Of a DNA stretch of 58,208 bases, positions 34,419-43,412 are shown piece after piece. The stretch lies in the NCBI GenBank assembly GCA_000431795.1, contig FR887370.1:1-58208 (forward strand), read 5' to 3'. This DNA comes from Clostridium sp. CAG:302 (GTDB lineage Bacteria > Bacillota_I > Bacilli_A > RF39 > UBA660). Within the stretch, counting starts at the first letter, position 1. The number at the start of each line of letters is the position of its first letter. Below the pieces are notes generated by a model, which had not been told where the DNA came from, ran no database searches, and saw only the letters and a list, made by a program, of their open reading frames with translations. The translations under genes were made by a program, and so were the position numbers.

Positions 34419-36584
34419 ATGAGTGTTAAAACAATAAACATAACAATAGATGAATTAATTGAAAAGTTCAAAAAATACAATAACAACGAAAAAGATATAG
34501 AACTAATAAGAAGAGCATACGACTATGCTGAAAAAAAACATTTTGGTCAAAAAAGAATATCCGGTGATGATTACATACTACATCCCTTAAATGTTGCTTT
34601 AATACTAACAGAAATATCCGCTGACGCCCCATGCATGGCTGCAGCCTTACTTCATGACACAATTGAAGACTCAGATGCCACCAAAGAAGAAATAGAAAAA
34701 CTATTCGGCAGCGAAGTTGCCCTTCTAGTAGATGGCGTAACAAAACTAAACAAAATAAACTTCACATCCGATTCCGAAGCCTCAGCAGCATATCAAAGAA
34801 AAATCCTCGTAGGCCTATCCGAAGATGTAAGAGTAATAATAATCAAACTAGCAGATAGACTACACAACATGCGTACCCTTGATGTCATGTCTGAAGAAAA
34901 GCAAAAGAAAAAAGCCAAAGAAACCCTTGAAATACTAACCCCCGTAGCCCATAGACTTGGTATCTATAAAATCAAGAGCGAGCTAGAAGACCTCTCATTA
35001 CGATACCTAAAACCAGATGCCTATTTTGACATTGTAGAAAAACTAAATCAAAAGAAAGTCGAACGAGATGCCGCGGTTAGCAAAATGATGGACGAAGTGT
35101 CCAGCCTTTTAAAAGAACACAACATTCCCCACGAAATAAAGGGCCGTAGTAAAAGCATTTATAGCATATACAACAAATTAGCCAAAGGAAAACCATTCAG
35201 TGACATATATGACATCTTAGCACTTAGGGTATTTGTGGACACCGAGCAGGAATGCTACATAGCCCTAGGTTTAATACATTCAAAATACAAACCAGTTCCC
35301 AAGAGATTCAAAGACTACATCGCCATGCCCAAAACCAACCTATACCAATCACTACACACAACAGTATTTGGCATAGATGGTGAACTGTTTGAAATACAAA
35401 TTAGAACCTATGAGATGGATAAAATAGCAGAATACGGTATTGCCTCCCATTGGTCATACAAAGAGCACAAAGACGGAGCAACTGCTTCAAAAGATATCAT
35501 GGAACAGAAACTTCAAATATTCAGAAACATCATCGAACTAAATGAAGACTCATCAACTCCTGAAGAATTTGTATCATCAGTAAAGAAAGACATTCTATCA
35601 AGTGATGTAATTTATGTCTACACACCAAAAGGTGATGTAATCGAACTACCAGAAGGCAGCACTCCAGTAGATTTTGCCTATAAAGTTCATAGTGAAGTAG
35701 GGGATCGCATGATAGGAGCCATTGTCAATGATAACATAGTCCCCCTAGACTACAAATTAAATACCGGCGACATCATTAAAATAAATACCAACAAAGCAAG
35801 TACACCAAGTAAAGACTGGCTATCATTTGTTGTTACAACCGGAGCAAAAAACAAAATCAGAGCCTACTTCAGTAGACTAGAAAAAGATGAAAATATCGAA
35901 AAAGGCAGTGACGCACTAGAAAAAGAATTACGGAAAAATAATCTATCAATAAACGAATTTTTAACCAACAAAAACATCGACATCATCCTAGACGAACTAA
36001 AACTAAAAGATATCGATGACCTATATGTCAACATAGCCCTAGGTAAATACACTCCAAATCAAATAATAAAAATAGTTAACAAACCCGAAGAAGAAAAAGT
36101 AGACATCGCCGCTAAAATTAACGAAACAAACTATAGCAAAACAAGTTTTTCCAATAACGATGTCCTAGTAGAAGGTATGAATGAAATAAAAGCCAGCCTA
36201 AGTTCCTGTTGCAAGCCAATTCCAGGAGACAACATCATAGGATACATCACTAGAGGATCAGGTATAACAGTTCATCGTAGTACCTGCAGAAACATCATTG
36301 ACATTGACGAAAGACTAATCAATGTCAAATGGAATGATAATGTTACCAAAAAGTATCCTTCAGATATTCTAGTATACACAAACACCTTTGACAATCTACT
36401 AGATATAATCACAAAAGCCTCTTCCAGTGGTATCATCATAGATAGCATCTCCACAATTAACAAGAGTGATTACAAAGTCTACAATATGACAGTTCTAGTA
36501 GAAAACAAAGATAAACTAGAAAAATTCATCAACGATTTATTAAACCTAAATTTCGTTCAAAAAGTAGAAAGAAGTGTTAATTAA
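34419..36584 (+). CDS. relA: Bifunctional (p)ppGpp synthetase/hydrolase RelA/SpoT
   Basis: A long RSH enzyme of 721 residues. HD hydrolase domain near 40-150 (ALLHDTIEDSD), synthetase domain near 230-340 (GRSKSIYSIYNKL, ILALRVFVDT, YQSLHTTVFG), TGS near 395-455, the conserved-Cys domain (SSCCKPIPGDNIIGY...HRSTC), and a C-terminal ACT domain. Both active sites look intact, so it should make and break (p)ppGpp. Codon third positions from about 34600 to 36300 are richer in C than in the neighbours. Confidence 0.96.
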   Translation: MSVKTINITIDELIEKFKKYNNNEKDIELIRRAYDYAEKKHFGQKRISGDDYILHPLNVALILTEISADAPCMAAALLHDTIEDSDATKEEIEKLFGSEVALLVDGVTKLNKINFTSDSEASAAYQRKILVGLSEDVRVIIIKLADRLHNMRTLDVMSEEKQKKKAKETLEILTPVAHRLGIYKIKSELEDLSLRYLKPDAYFDIVEKLNQKKVERDAAVSKMMDEVSSLLKEHNIPHEIKGRSKSIYSIYNKLAKGKPFSDIYDILALRVFVDTEQECYIALGLIHSKYKPVPKRFKDYIAMPKTNLYQSLHTTVFGIDGELFEIQIRTYEMDKIAEYGIASHWSYKEHKDGATASKDIMEQKLQIFRNIIELNEDSSTPEEFVSSVKKDILSSDVIYVYTPKGDVIELPEGSTPVDFAYKVHSEVGDRMIGAIVNDNIVPLDYKLNTGDIIKINTNKASTPSKDWLSFVVTTGAKNKIRAYFSRLEKDENIEKGSDALEKELRKNNLSINEFLTNKNIDIILDELKLKDIDDLYVNIALGKYTPNQIIKIVNKPEEEKVDIAAKINETNYSKTSFSNNDVLVEGMNEIKASLSSCCKPIPGDNIIGYITRGSGITVHRSTCRNIIDIDERLINVKWNDNVTKKYPSDILVYTNTFDNLLDIITKASSSGIIIDSISTINKSDYKVYNMTVLVENKDKLEKFINDLLNLNFVQKVERSVN

Positions 36585-37021
36585 TGAAAGTATTAGTACA
36601 AAGAGTAACATCTGCAAATGTCAAAGTAAACAACAAAGTAGTAGGAGAAATAAATAGAGGAATACTCTTATTCGTAGGTTTCACTCAAAGTGATACCACA
36701 AAAGAAATAGACTACATGGTAGATAAAGTGATAAATCTTCGTATATTTGATGATGAGAATGGTGTGATGAACAAAAGCTTACTTGACACTGAGGGTAGCA
36801 TCCTATCAGTTAGTCAGTTCACTCTATATGCCGATAGTTCCAAAGGCCGCAGGCCATCATACATAAATGCCCTAAATGGAGACAAAGCCATAATTCTATA
36901 TGATGAGTTCAATAAAAAGTTAAAAGAAAAAAACGTCAAGGTAGAGACCGGTATCTTTGGTGCTTATATGCAAGTAGAACTAATAAATGATGGTCCAATT
37001 ACCATAATGCTAGAGAAGTAG
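36584..37021 (+). CDS. dtd: D-aminoacyl-tRNA deacylase
   Basis: DTD removes D-amino acids from mischarged tRNA. 145 residues: MKVLVQRVTSANVKV, the catalytic loop SQFTLYAD, the KGRRPSYINAL segment and the C-terminal GPITIMLE (cis-Gly-Pro motif). The ATG overlaps the relA stop by one base, keeping the relA-dtd order of Firmicutes. Confidence 0.96.
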   Translation: MKVLVQRVTSANVKVNNKVVGEINRGILLFVGFTQSDTTKEIDYMVDKVINLRIFDDENGVMNKSLLDTEGSILSVSQFTLYADSSKGRRPSYINALNGDKAIILYDEFNKKLKEKNVKVETGIFGAYMQVELINDGPITIMLEK

Positions 37022-37036
37022 AGTTATCTACTTTTT
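37016..37036 (+). terminator. relA-dtd terminator
   Basis: AAGTAGA (37016-37022) and TCTACTT (37027-37033), then T-run; the stem begins in the dtd stop codon. Confidence 0.85.
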
Positions 37037-37045
37037 TCTTTTATT

Positions 37046-37128
37046 CCTCTCGTGCCTATAGTCACTCAAGGTTTTCTAATGCCTAAGGTCATTAGAAAAA
37101 AAGTTTAGAGCCTGTAGTCTCTAAACTT
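37046..37128 (+). repeat. Triple-hairpin element E (GCC..GTC family)
   Basis: Three hairpins in a row. 37046-37071 has core GCCTATAGTC with arms CCTCTCGT/ACTCAAGG and three pyrimidine-rich mismatches near the core. 37072-37099 has core GCCTAAGGTC with perfect 9-bp arms TTTTCTAAT/ATTAGAAAA. 37101-37128 has core GCCTGTAGTC with perfect 9-bp arms AAGTTTAGA/TCTAAACTT. It lies between convergent genes, after the dtd terminator. Confidence 0.9.
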
Positions 37129-37137
37129 AAGTATTGT

Positions 37138-37680
37138 TTATTTAGTTCTTTTTAAAGTATATGCATTTTTAGAAATTTTTTCTAGCTCTTCATATTCTGG
37201 TAACTGTAGTCCCCAACTTGATAAATAATTAGTATAATCATTGCACTCATTAATTTGTTTAATAAATCTCTTAGCTTCTCTTAATGCCTTTTTGTCATTT
37301 TTATTTTCTAAATGAATTGAAACATCTTTAATAACATCAAACCAGCCTCTGACATGTCCTTTAATCATAAATTCTTTTGCTAATAAATAAGTTATAACAT
37401 AACTATGATTTTTAAAATATATATTTTTTGTTTCTAAAGTATCTACAGTCATATGATATTTAGATTTACCAATATAAAATTCATTTATACTTTGAGAAGC
37501 CTCTTCAGTTTGCTTTTCTATTTCACCATCGGTGAATAATATTGTTTTAATACGTTCATCCTCAATAGGTTTAGCATCCTTATCTACTTTACCAGTACTT
37601 GGATCAGGCCAAGCGGGAAAATGGTATGTTACCCTTGTTACTTTTAATGGTTCATTTTCTTTTAATTCTCTAATTTTCAT
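37138..37680 (-). CDS. Hypothetical protein
   Basis: A 180-residue soluble protein with no recognised family. It begins MKIRELKENEPLKVTRVTYHFPAWPD and has a mixed beta N-terminal half and a helical C-terminal half (from about AKEFMIKGHVRGWFDVIKDVSIHLENK). GGAGGAAGATT precedes the ATG at 37680, a strong ribosome site. It is a single-gene unit, convergent with dtd and divergent from the ABC transporter genes. Confidence 0.68.
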   Translation of the reverse strand: MKIRELKENEPLKVTRVTYHFPAWPDPSTGKVDKDAKPIEDERIKTILFTDGEIEKQTEEASQSINEFYIGKSKYHMTVDTLETKNIYFKNHSYVITYLLAKEFMIKGHVRGWFDVIKDVSIHLENKNDKKALREAKRFIKQINECNDYTNYLSSWGLQLPEYEELEKISKNAYTLKRTK

Positions 37681-37821
37681 AATCTTCCTCCTATAACAAT
37701 TTAATATTGTAGCAGATTTACACTTTTTTGTAAACCATAATTATTATTAAAATTATAAAATAGCTAGCCTGTATTATTGTCATAATATAAAAAATATTGT
37801 ATAATCAACTAGGAGGCTAAC

Positions 37822-38574
37822 ATGATAAAGATAGAAAACATATCAAAAAAATTTATTAAAGAAATAAAGAATAAAGAAAAAATAGAGTTCTATGCAGATA
37901 AAGATATTACTTTTGAAGCAAAAGATGGAGAGATACTAGGTATCCTTGGCCCTAATGGAGCAGGAAAAACAACATTGCTTAGAATGATATCCGGTATTAT
38001 GACTCCTTCCAGTGGTACCATCACCATTGATAACTTAAACTATAAAGATAATGAATTAGAAATCAAGAAAAGAATATCTTTTTTAACAGGAAATACCAAA
38101 TTATATAAAGATCTATCAGCTTATGAATTACTTACTATGTGTGGTGAATACTATGGTTTAAGTACAAAAGAAATAAATAATAGAATAAAAGACTTAACAG
38201 ATAGATTTAAAATGAAAGACTTTTTATATCAAAGAATAAGTTCACTATCTACTGGGCAAACTCAAAGAGTATCAATAGCTAGATGTTTAGTACATAACCC
38301 TAAATACTATATTTTAGATGAACCCACTAGTGGGTTAGACATCATATCTAGTAAAGTAATACTAGATACCATCAAAGAAGAAAGAAATAAAGGAAACTGT
38401 ATCTTATATTCAACTCATTATATGGAAGAAGCAGATACTATATGTGACCAAATAATATTTATAAATAAAGGTAAAATAATTACTACGGGTACTCCAAGTG
38501 AAATAAAAAAGAAAACAAATACCAATAATTTAAGAGATGCCTTTTTTGCATTAGCGGGTGATAGTGATGAATAA
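37822..38574 (+). CDS. ABC transporter ATP-binding protein (NatA-like)
   Basis: A 250-residue ATPase: Walker A GPNGAGKTT near 45, Q-loop FLTGNTKLY, signature LSTGQTQRVSIARC, Walker B YYILDEPTSGLD, and the switch His in STHYMEE. The N-terminal KDITFEAKDGEILG and length match NatA of the Na+ exporter. AGGAGGCTAAC precedes the ATG. The gene overlaps its permease by eight bases. Confidence 0.85.
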   Translation: MIKIENISKKFIKEIKNKEKIEFYADKDITFEAKDGEILGILGPNGAGKTTLLRMISGIMTPSSGTITIDNLNYKDNELEIKKRISFLTGNTKLYKDLSAYELLTMCGEYYGLSTKEINNRIKDLTDRFKMKDFLYQRISSLSTGQTQRVSIARCLVHNPKYYILDEPTSGLDIISSKVILDTIKEERNKGNCILYSTHYMEEADTICDQIIFINKGKIITTGTPSEIKKKTNTNNLRDAFFALAGDSDE

Positions 38575-39709
38575 TATAAAAATAACCATAAAAAAAGAAT
38601 TAAGATCGGTAATAAGAGATAAAAAATCATTACTTATGATGGCACTAACCCCATTATTTATTCCAATATTTGTAATATTAATGTCTTATATGTATGAAAC
38701 ACTAACTAGTGATAATAAAGAAACAAAATATCAAGTAGGAGTAAATTATAATTTAAGTACTACCGAAAAAGAATTATTAAGTCCTGATATAGAAGTAACT
38801 AAATATAATAGTCAAAAAGACATGGAGGAAGCCTATAAAAAAGATAACATTATAGCCTATATCACTAAAGAAAATAATATTTATAATATATATGCTAATA
38901 GTAAAACAGAAGATGGTAGTATGGTTCTAATGCACATAACAAATTATTTAGATAGTTATAATAATTATCTAGGGCAAAATTACTTATTAGAAAATAACAT
39001 TGATATAAGTAAAGTATATAATAACATTAACTATACTACTAATGAATTAAAAGGAGAATCAATGTTTGCTAGTGAAGTAGTTTTAATGGCTATAACTTTC
39101 ACAATAATGGCTATAACACTATCAAGTATCTATGCTTCAACCGATAGTACCGCTGGTGAAAAAGAGCGTGGTACTCTAGAGACCATTCTTACATTTCCAA
39201 TAGCAAGAAAAGAATTAATATTAGGCAAATACTTCTCAATATGCATATCTGGTATTATCACCATGTCAATAGGAGTAATCTTATCTATAACATCATTATT
39301 CTTTGTAAAAAATAACTTTACTATCTATGATAATGTCATATTTAATATGACTCCTATCACAATAGTTTTAACTATCATCATATTAATATTTTATACACTA
39401 TTCATATCAGGTCTATGTATAGCAATAGCAAGCTTTACTAAGACTTTCAAAGAAGCACAAAGTGCTCTTACTCCAATAAGTTTAATTACTTGTGTACCAA
39501 TGTTTTTAAGTATGTTAAATATTAATCTAAATGGCATATTAAATTTTATTCCAATAGTAAATCATACCATAGTAATAAATGATATTTTAACTGGTACAAT
39601 AAACACTAATAACATATTAATAACCATAATATCATCAACTATTTACATAATAATATTAATATCATTAATAAGTAAAATATATAAGAGTGAAAAAATCTTA
39701 TTTAATTAA
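38567..39709 (+). CDS. ABC-2 type permease (NatB-like)
   Basis: A 380-residue ABC-2 permease with one N-terminal helix (about 20-42), a large outside loop, and five or six C-terminal helices. The conserved STAGEKERGTLETILTFPIARKELILGK segment is typical of NatB-like proteins. ATG 38567 lies inside the end of the ATPase gene, so the two are translationally coupled. Na+ export or a drug/peptide substrate are both possible. Confidence 0.83.
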   Translation: MNNIKITIKKELRSVIRDKKSLLMMALTPLFIPIFVILMSYMYETLTSDNKETKYQVGVNYNLSTTEKELLSPDIEVTKYNSQKDMEEAYKKDNIIAYITKENNIYNIYANSKTEDGSMVLMHITNYLDSYNNYLGQNYLLENNIDISKVYNNINYTTNELKGESMFASEVVLMAITFTIMAITLSSIYASTDSTAGEKERGTLETILTFPIARKELILGKYFSICISGIITMSIGVILSITSLFFVKNNFTIYDNVIFNMTPITIVLTIIILIFYTLFISGLCIAIASFTKTFKEAQSALTPISLITCVPMFLSMLNINLNGILNFIPIVNHTIVINDILTGTINTNNILITIISSTIYIIILISLISKIYKSEKILFN

Positions 39710-39719
39710 AGTATTATGC

Positions 39720-39796
39720 AAAAAGAGTTCCTTCACTGTGTCCAATGCAAAATCCCTAGACTAACGTCCAAAACGTTCAGTGATACAAACTCTTTT
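39720..39796. other. Three-stem structured element of unknown type
   Basis: P1 AAAAGAGTT/AACTCTTTT (39721-39729 with 39788-39796), P2 TCACTG/CAGTGA (39733-39738 with 39778-39783), and P3 AACGT/ACGTT (39763-39767 with 39773-39777), with a 24-base unpaired stretch between P2 and P3. On the minus strand it ends in five T. It lies between the NatB-like gene and the aspS T-box. It may be a two-way terminator or a small RNA. Confidence 0.5.
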
Positions 39797-39884
39797 CACA
39801 AAGTAATATATTACAAAATTAGTAAAAAGTCAATTACACTATTTAAATTACCCAATTAGTCCATAAAAAAATAACAAAATATAA

Positions 39885-40070
39885 TTGACAACACCACAGA
39901 TAAATTATATAATAAATATAGATTTTCTATTACTATGAGTGACAAATAGTATATAAAAAGATAGAAACGGTTGGTCCCGATAAAAACCAAATAAAAGAGC
40001 ACATTAGTGAAGTAGGGTGGCACCGCGGATATATATTCGTCCCTATAGATTATTAATGTGTTTTTATATT
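39885..40070 (+). promoter_or_regulatory. Promoter and T-box riboswitch of aspS
   Basis: TTGACA (39885-39890), 17 bases, TATAAT (39908-39913). The leader has the T-box sequence AGGGTGGCACCGCGG (40014-40028). A terminator, CACATTA (40000-40006) with TAATGTG (40054-40060), is followed by five T. Uncharged tRNA binding should favour the antiterminator and switch on aspS. The 5' domain is very short: TTTCTAT/ATAGAAA enclosing ACTAT-GAGTGACAA-ATAGT, with an Asp codon GAC at 39941-39943 in the loop as a possible specifier. Confidence 0.88.
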
Positions 40071-40090
40071 ATTAGAAGGGAAGGATAAAT

Positions 40091-41833
40091 ATGAAAAACA
40101 AATACAGAACAATCTATTGCGGTGAAGTAACTACTGCAAATATTGGTGAGGAAATAAGAGTGGCAGGCTGGCTTGAACAAAAGAGAAATCTAGGTAGTCT
40201 AGTATTCATGACACTAAGAGATGAAACAGGTGTAATACAGCTAATTAGTGAAGATATCGAAAGTTTTAAAGATATAACTAGAGAAAGTACTATGACTGTA
40301 ACAGGAACAGTAAGACATAGAGCAGAAGGTATGACTAATCCAAATATGAAAACTGGTGAAGTAGAAGTACTAGTATCATCTTTTGAAGTATTAGGAGAAG
40401 CTCTAAATGTATTACCATTTGAGATTAACAGAAGTACTGATGCATTTGAAGATACCAGACTAAAATACAGATATCTAGACTTAAGAAATCCAAAAGTACA
40501 TGATAGAATACTATTTAGAACAGAAGTACTAGATTACATGAGAAAAATAATGAAAGAGATGAAGTTTACTGAAATACAAACTCCAATCATTACAGCTTCA
40601 TCTCCAGAGGGAGCAAGAGACTTCATAGTACCATCAAGAAAGTATAAAGGAAAATTCTATGCACTTCCACAAGCACCACAAATATTTAAACAATTACTTA
40701 TGTGCTCAGGATTTAATAGATACTTTCAAATAGCCCCATGTTTTAGAGATGAAGATCCAAGAAGCGATAGATTATATGGAGAATTCTATCAATTAGACTT
40801 AGAAATGTCTTTTGCTACTGATGAAAATGTCTACGAAGTAGGAGAAAAAATCTTTTATGATATATTCACTCACTTTAGTGATAAAGAAGTATCTCCAAGA
40901 CCATTTAGAAGAATACCATATAGAGAAGCAATGTTAAAATATGGTTCAGATAAACCAGACTTAAGAAATCCATTAATAATTGAAGATATTACTGATATCT
41001 TATCTAAGAGTACTTTTGAACCATTTAAAACATCACATATTAGAGGTATAACAGTAACTAATATAGATAAATCTAATTCATGGTACAAATCTATGGAAGA
41101 ATATATGAAGAGTGTAGGAGCAGTAGGCCTATCATACATTAAAGTAAATGAAGATATGACCTTTAAGTCTTCAATTGATAAATTCCTAGATGATAGTCTA
41201 AGAAAAGAACTAATAGATAAATGTCATCTAGTTCCAGGTAGTGCTTTATTCGTACTAGCAGATTCTAAAAATAAAATAAATAAATTAGCAGGTCTTCTTA
41301 GGATAAAACTAGGAAGTGAACTAGATCTAATTGATAAGAATAAATATGAATTCTGCATAGTAAATGATTTCCCTATGTATGAATATAATGAAGAAGATGG
41401 TAAGTATGACTTTGGTCATAATCCATTTAGTATGCCTCAAGGAGGTCTAGAGGCTTTAAAAGAAGATAATCTAGAAAATGTTCTTGCATATCAATATGAC
41501 TTTGTATGTAATGGTTATGAGATGGCTTCAGGAGCCGTTAGAAACCACGATATTAAGATAATGAAGAGAGCCTTTGAACTAGCAGGGTATACAGAAGAAG
41601 ATGTTGAAACAAAATTCAGAAGCTTATATACAGCTTTCCAATATGGTGCCCCTCCTCATGCAGGAATGGCTCCTGGTATCGATAGAATACTAATGCTACT
41701 TAAGGATGAAGAAAACATAAGAGAAATGGTCGCTTTCCCACTAGGAGCAAATGGCGCTGATGCTATGATGGGCTGCCCTGGTGAAGTATTTGAAAAACAA
41801 CTTAGAGAAACACATATCAAGGTAAGAGATTAA
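40091..41833 (+). CDS. aspS: Aspartyl-tRNA synthetase
   Basis: Bacterial-type AspRS of 580 residues. An N-terminal OB fold (VAGWLEQKRNLGSLVFMTLRDETG) is followed by the class II core with motif 2 CFRDEDPRSDRLYGEFYQLDLE, a GAD insertion domain, and motif 3 PHAGMAPGIDRILML. Expression is under the T-box just upstream. AGAAGGGAAGG precedes ATG 40091. Whether it also charges tRNA-Asn cannot be judged from this window alone. Confidence 0.97.
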   Translation: MKNKYRTIYCGEVTTANIGEEIRVAGWLEQKRNLGSLVFMTLRDETGVIQLISEDIESFKDITRESTMTVTGTVRHRAEGMTNPNMKTGEVEVLVSSFEVLGEALNVLPFEINRSTDAFEDTRLKYRYLDLRNPKVHDRILFRTEVLDYMRKIMKEMKFTEIQTPIITASSPEGARDFIVPSRKYKGKFYALPQAPQIFKQLLMCSGFNRYFQIAPCFRDEDPRSDRLYGEFYQLDLEMSFATDENVYEVGEKIFYDIFTHFSDKEVSPRPFRRIPYREAMLKYGSDKPDLRNPLIIEDITDILSKSTFEPFKTSHIRGITVTNIDKSNSWYKSMEEYMKSVGAVGLSYIKVNEDMTFKSSIDKFLDDSLRKELIDKCHLVPGSALFVLADSKNKINKLAGLLRIKLGSELDLIDKNKYEFCIVNDFPMYEYNEEDGKYDFGHNPFSMPQGGLEALKEDNLENVLAYQYDFVCNGYEMASGAVRNHDIKIMKRAFELAGYTEEDVETKFRSLYTAFQYGAPPHAGMAPGIDRILMLLKDEENIREMVAFPLGANGADAMMGCPGEVFEKQLRETHIKVRD

Positions 41834-41851
41834 TTAATAGGGGGCAAAGTT

Positions 41852-43240
41852 ATGAATAAAGATTATGCAATAATATTTCAAAAATTTGAACATGAAGAAG
41901 TGGAATATTATTTACCAATAGATGTGGCAGAAGGTATATACTTAGAAAAAAATAATACATTTACTGCCCATAATATTACTCTAAAACATATAATAGCAGG
42001 AGAAGACTATGGCTATTGTAATAGAGAAAACATAACAGCATTAATAAATAAATATAAATATATGCCTATGTTTATAGCTAAAAAAATAATATTAAATGAA
42101 TTAAGAAAAACAACCTATGTTAGAACAGTAAATGAGAAAAATATGCCTATAATATTATTTCAAAAAAAAGAAGAAGGGAATATTTTAATGGAAGAAGATA
42201 TAGCAAATTACTATATAAGATATTTTCCTGAAGTCATTACATATGAAAATAGTGAAAAAGAAACACCGCAAAATATAGCAATAGACATAAATAAAATATA
42301 TAGTGAAATAAAAAAGAAAATTCCAAATCAAGATAATCATATCAAAGAAATACTATCTATTATCTGGAGAGACTTCAACAACTATCAAAATATCAAATCA
42401 AGAAGTATACTAATTAATGGTGAAAAAAGTTCTCCTAAAAAAGAAATATTTAATATAATTGAAGACAATATAAATATTCCAGTACTAAATACAAGTGCTA
42501 TAAATAAATATAAAAATAATGTAACACTAAATACAGTTAATGATATCTTAATTAGTCTCTTAAAGAAATGTAATTATGATATAAAGAAAGCTGAGACAAG
42601 TATTATTGTAATGGATGATATAGATACAATAACAATATTAGATCAAAACGACGCTAGGTTATTTGGTGAATATCAAACAGATCTAATTAGATTAATTAAT
42701 GGTCTACCATTTACTATAGAAATAGATGGTGATAGTTACACAATAGATACTAGTAAAATGCTTGTAGTTCTAATGGGAGATTTCATGAAATATGAAGAAG
42801 AAATACCTACAATTAAAGGCTTTTCTAATACTTCAAATAATCAAAGTAAGCAAATGACAAAAATTGATTATCTTAATGAAGGTCTACTAGAAGATTTAGT
42901 AATATCTATTCAGAATATTATTGAATTAGATAAACCTACTACTAAAGAATATATTGCAAATATAAATAAAGATGAAGATAATTCTTTAAATATTTCTAAG
43001 AAATTTCTAGAAAGTTTAAATATTAGGTTAACTGTAGAAGAAACTGCTATTAAGAGAATATCTGAAGTTATAGAGAAGAATGGTTATGCTGAAGGTCAAA
43101 TTAATGAAATAATAGATAAGGCTTTAGCATTAGCGGCTTTTGAAATTGCTACTAATCCAAATACTTACGAAGAACTTATTATTAGTGAAGATACTATTAG
43201 TGATAATAGTAAATATAAATTAATTAAGAGAAAGAAATAA
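41852..43240 (+). CDS. ClpX-like AAA+ protein with lost Walker A
   Basis: A 462-residue protein. From about residue 145 the layout follows ClpX-type AAA+ domains: PNQDNHIKEILSIIWRDF, a strand RSILINGE, then a Walker B-like SIIVMDDID, LIRLINGLPF, MLVVLMGDF, and a C-terminal small domain (IAEVIEKNGYAEGQINEII-like). The phosphate-binding loop GxxGxGKT is replaced by GEKSSPKKE, so ATP binding is doubtful. No zinc finger is seen; the first 140 residues are unfamiliar. It follows aspS by 19 bases. It may be an adaptor or inactive partner of a real ClpX. Confidence 0.6.
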   Translation: MNKDYAIIFQKFEHEEVEYYLPIDVAEGIYLEKNNTFTAHNITLKHIIAGEDYGYCNRENITALINKYKYMPMFIAKKIILNELRKTTYVRTVNEKNMPIILFQKKEEGNILMEEDIANYYIRYFPEVITYENSEKETPQNIAIDINKIYSEIKKKIPNQDNHIKEILSIIWRDFNNYQNIKSRSILINGEKSSPKKEIFNIIEDNINIPVLNTSAINKYKNNVTLNTVNDILISLLKKCNYDIKKAETSIIVMDDIDTITILDQNDARLFGEYQTDLIRLINGLPFTIEIDGDSYTIDTSKMLVVLMGDFMKYEEEIPTIKGFSNTSNNQSKQMTKIDYLNEGLLEDLVISIQNIIELDKPTTKEYIANINKDEDNSLNISKKFLESLNIRLTVEETAIKRISEVIEKNGYAEGQINEIIDKALALAAFEIATNPNTYEELIISEDTISDNSKYKLIKRKK

Positions 43241-43254
43241 TTTCTCTTTTTCTT
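43228..43254 (+). terminator. Terminator of the aspS-ClpX-like unit
   Basis: AGAGAAA and TTTCTCT pair around the stop codon and are followed by a T-rich run. Confidence 0.8.
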
Positions 43255-43259
43255 TATAT

Positions 43260-43312
43260 CCCCTTAAGCCTGTAGTCTTAAGGGGTATAAGTGAGCCTAA
43301 GGTCTCACTTAT
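43260..43312 (+). repeat. Paired-hairpin element F (GCC..GTC family)
   Basis: Hairpin 1 (43260-43285): perfect 8-bp arms CCCCTTAA/TTAAGGGG around GCCTGTAGTC. Hairpin 2 (43287-43312): perfect 8-bp arms ATAAGTGA/TCACTTAT around GCCTAAGGTC. This is the cleanest copy of the family and may serve as its reference. Confidence 0.92.
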
Positions 43313-43412
43313 GAAAATATTTATTATCATCTTTATCTCAGTATTAAATATTTTGCTTATATATAATAGTTATAGTATAATGTACAATTATTGTCAAATA
43401 ATAATATATCTA

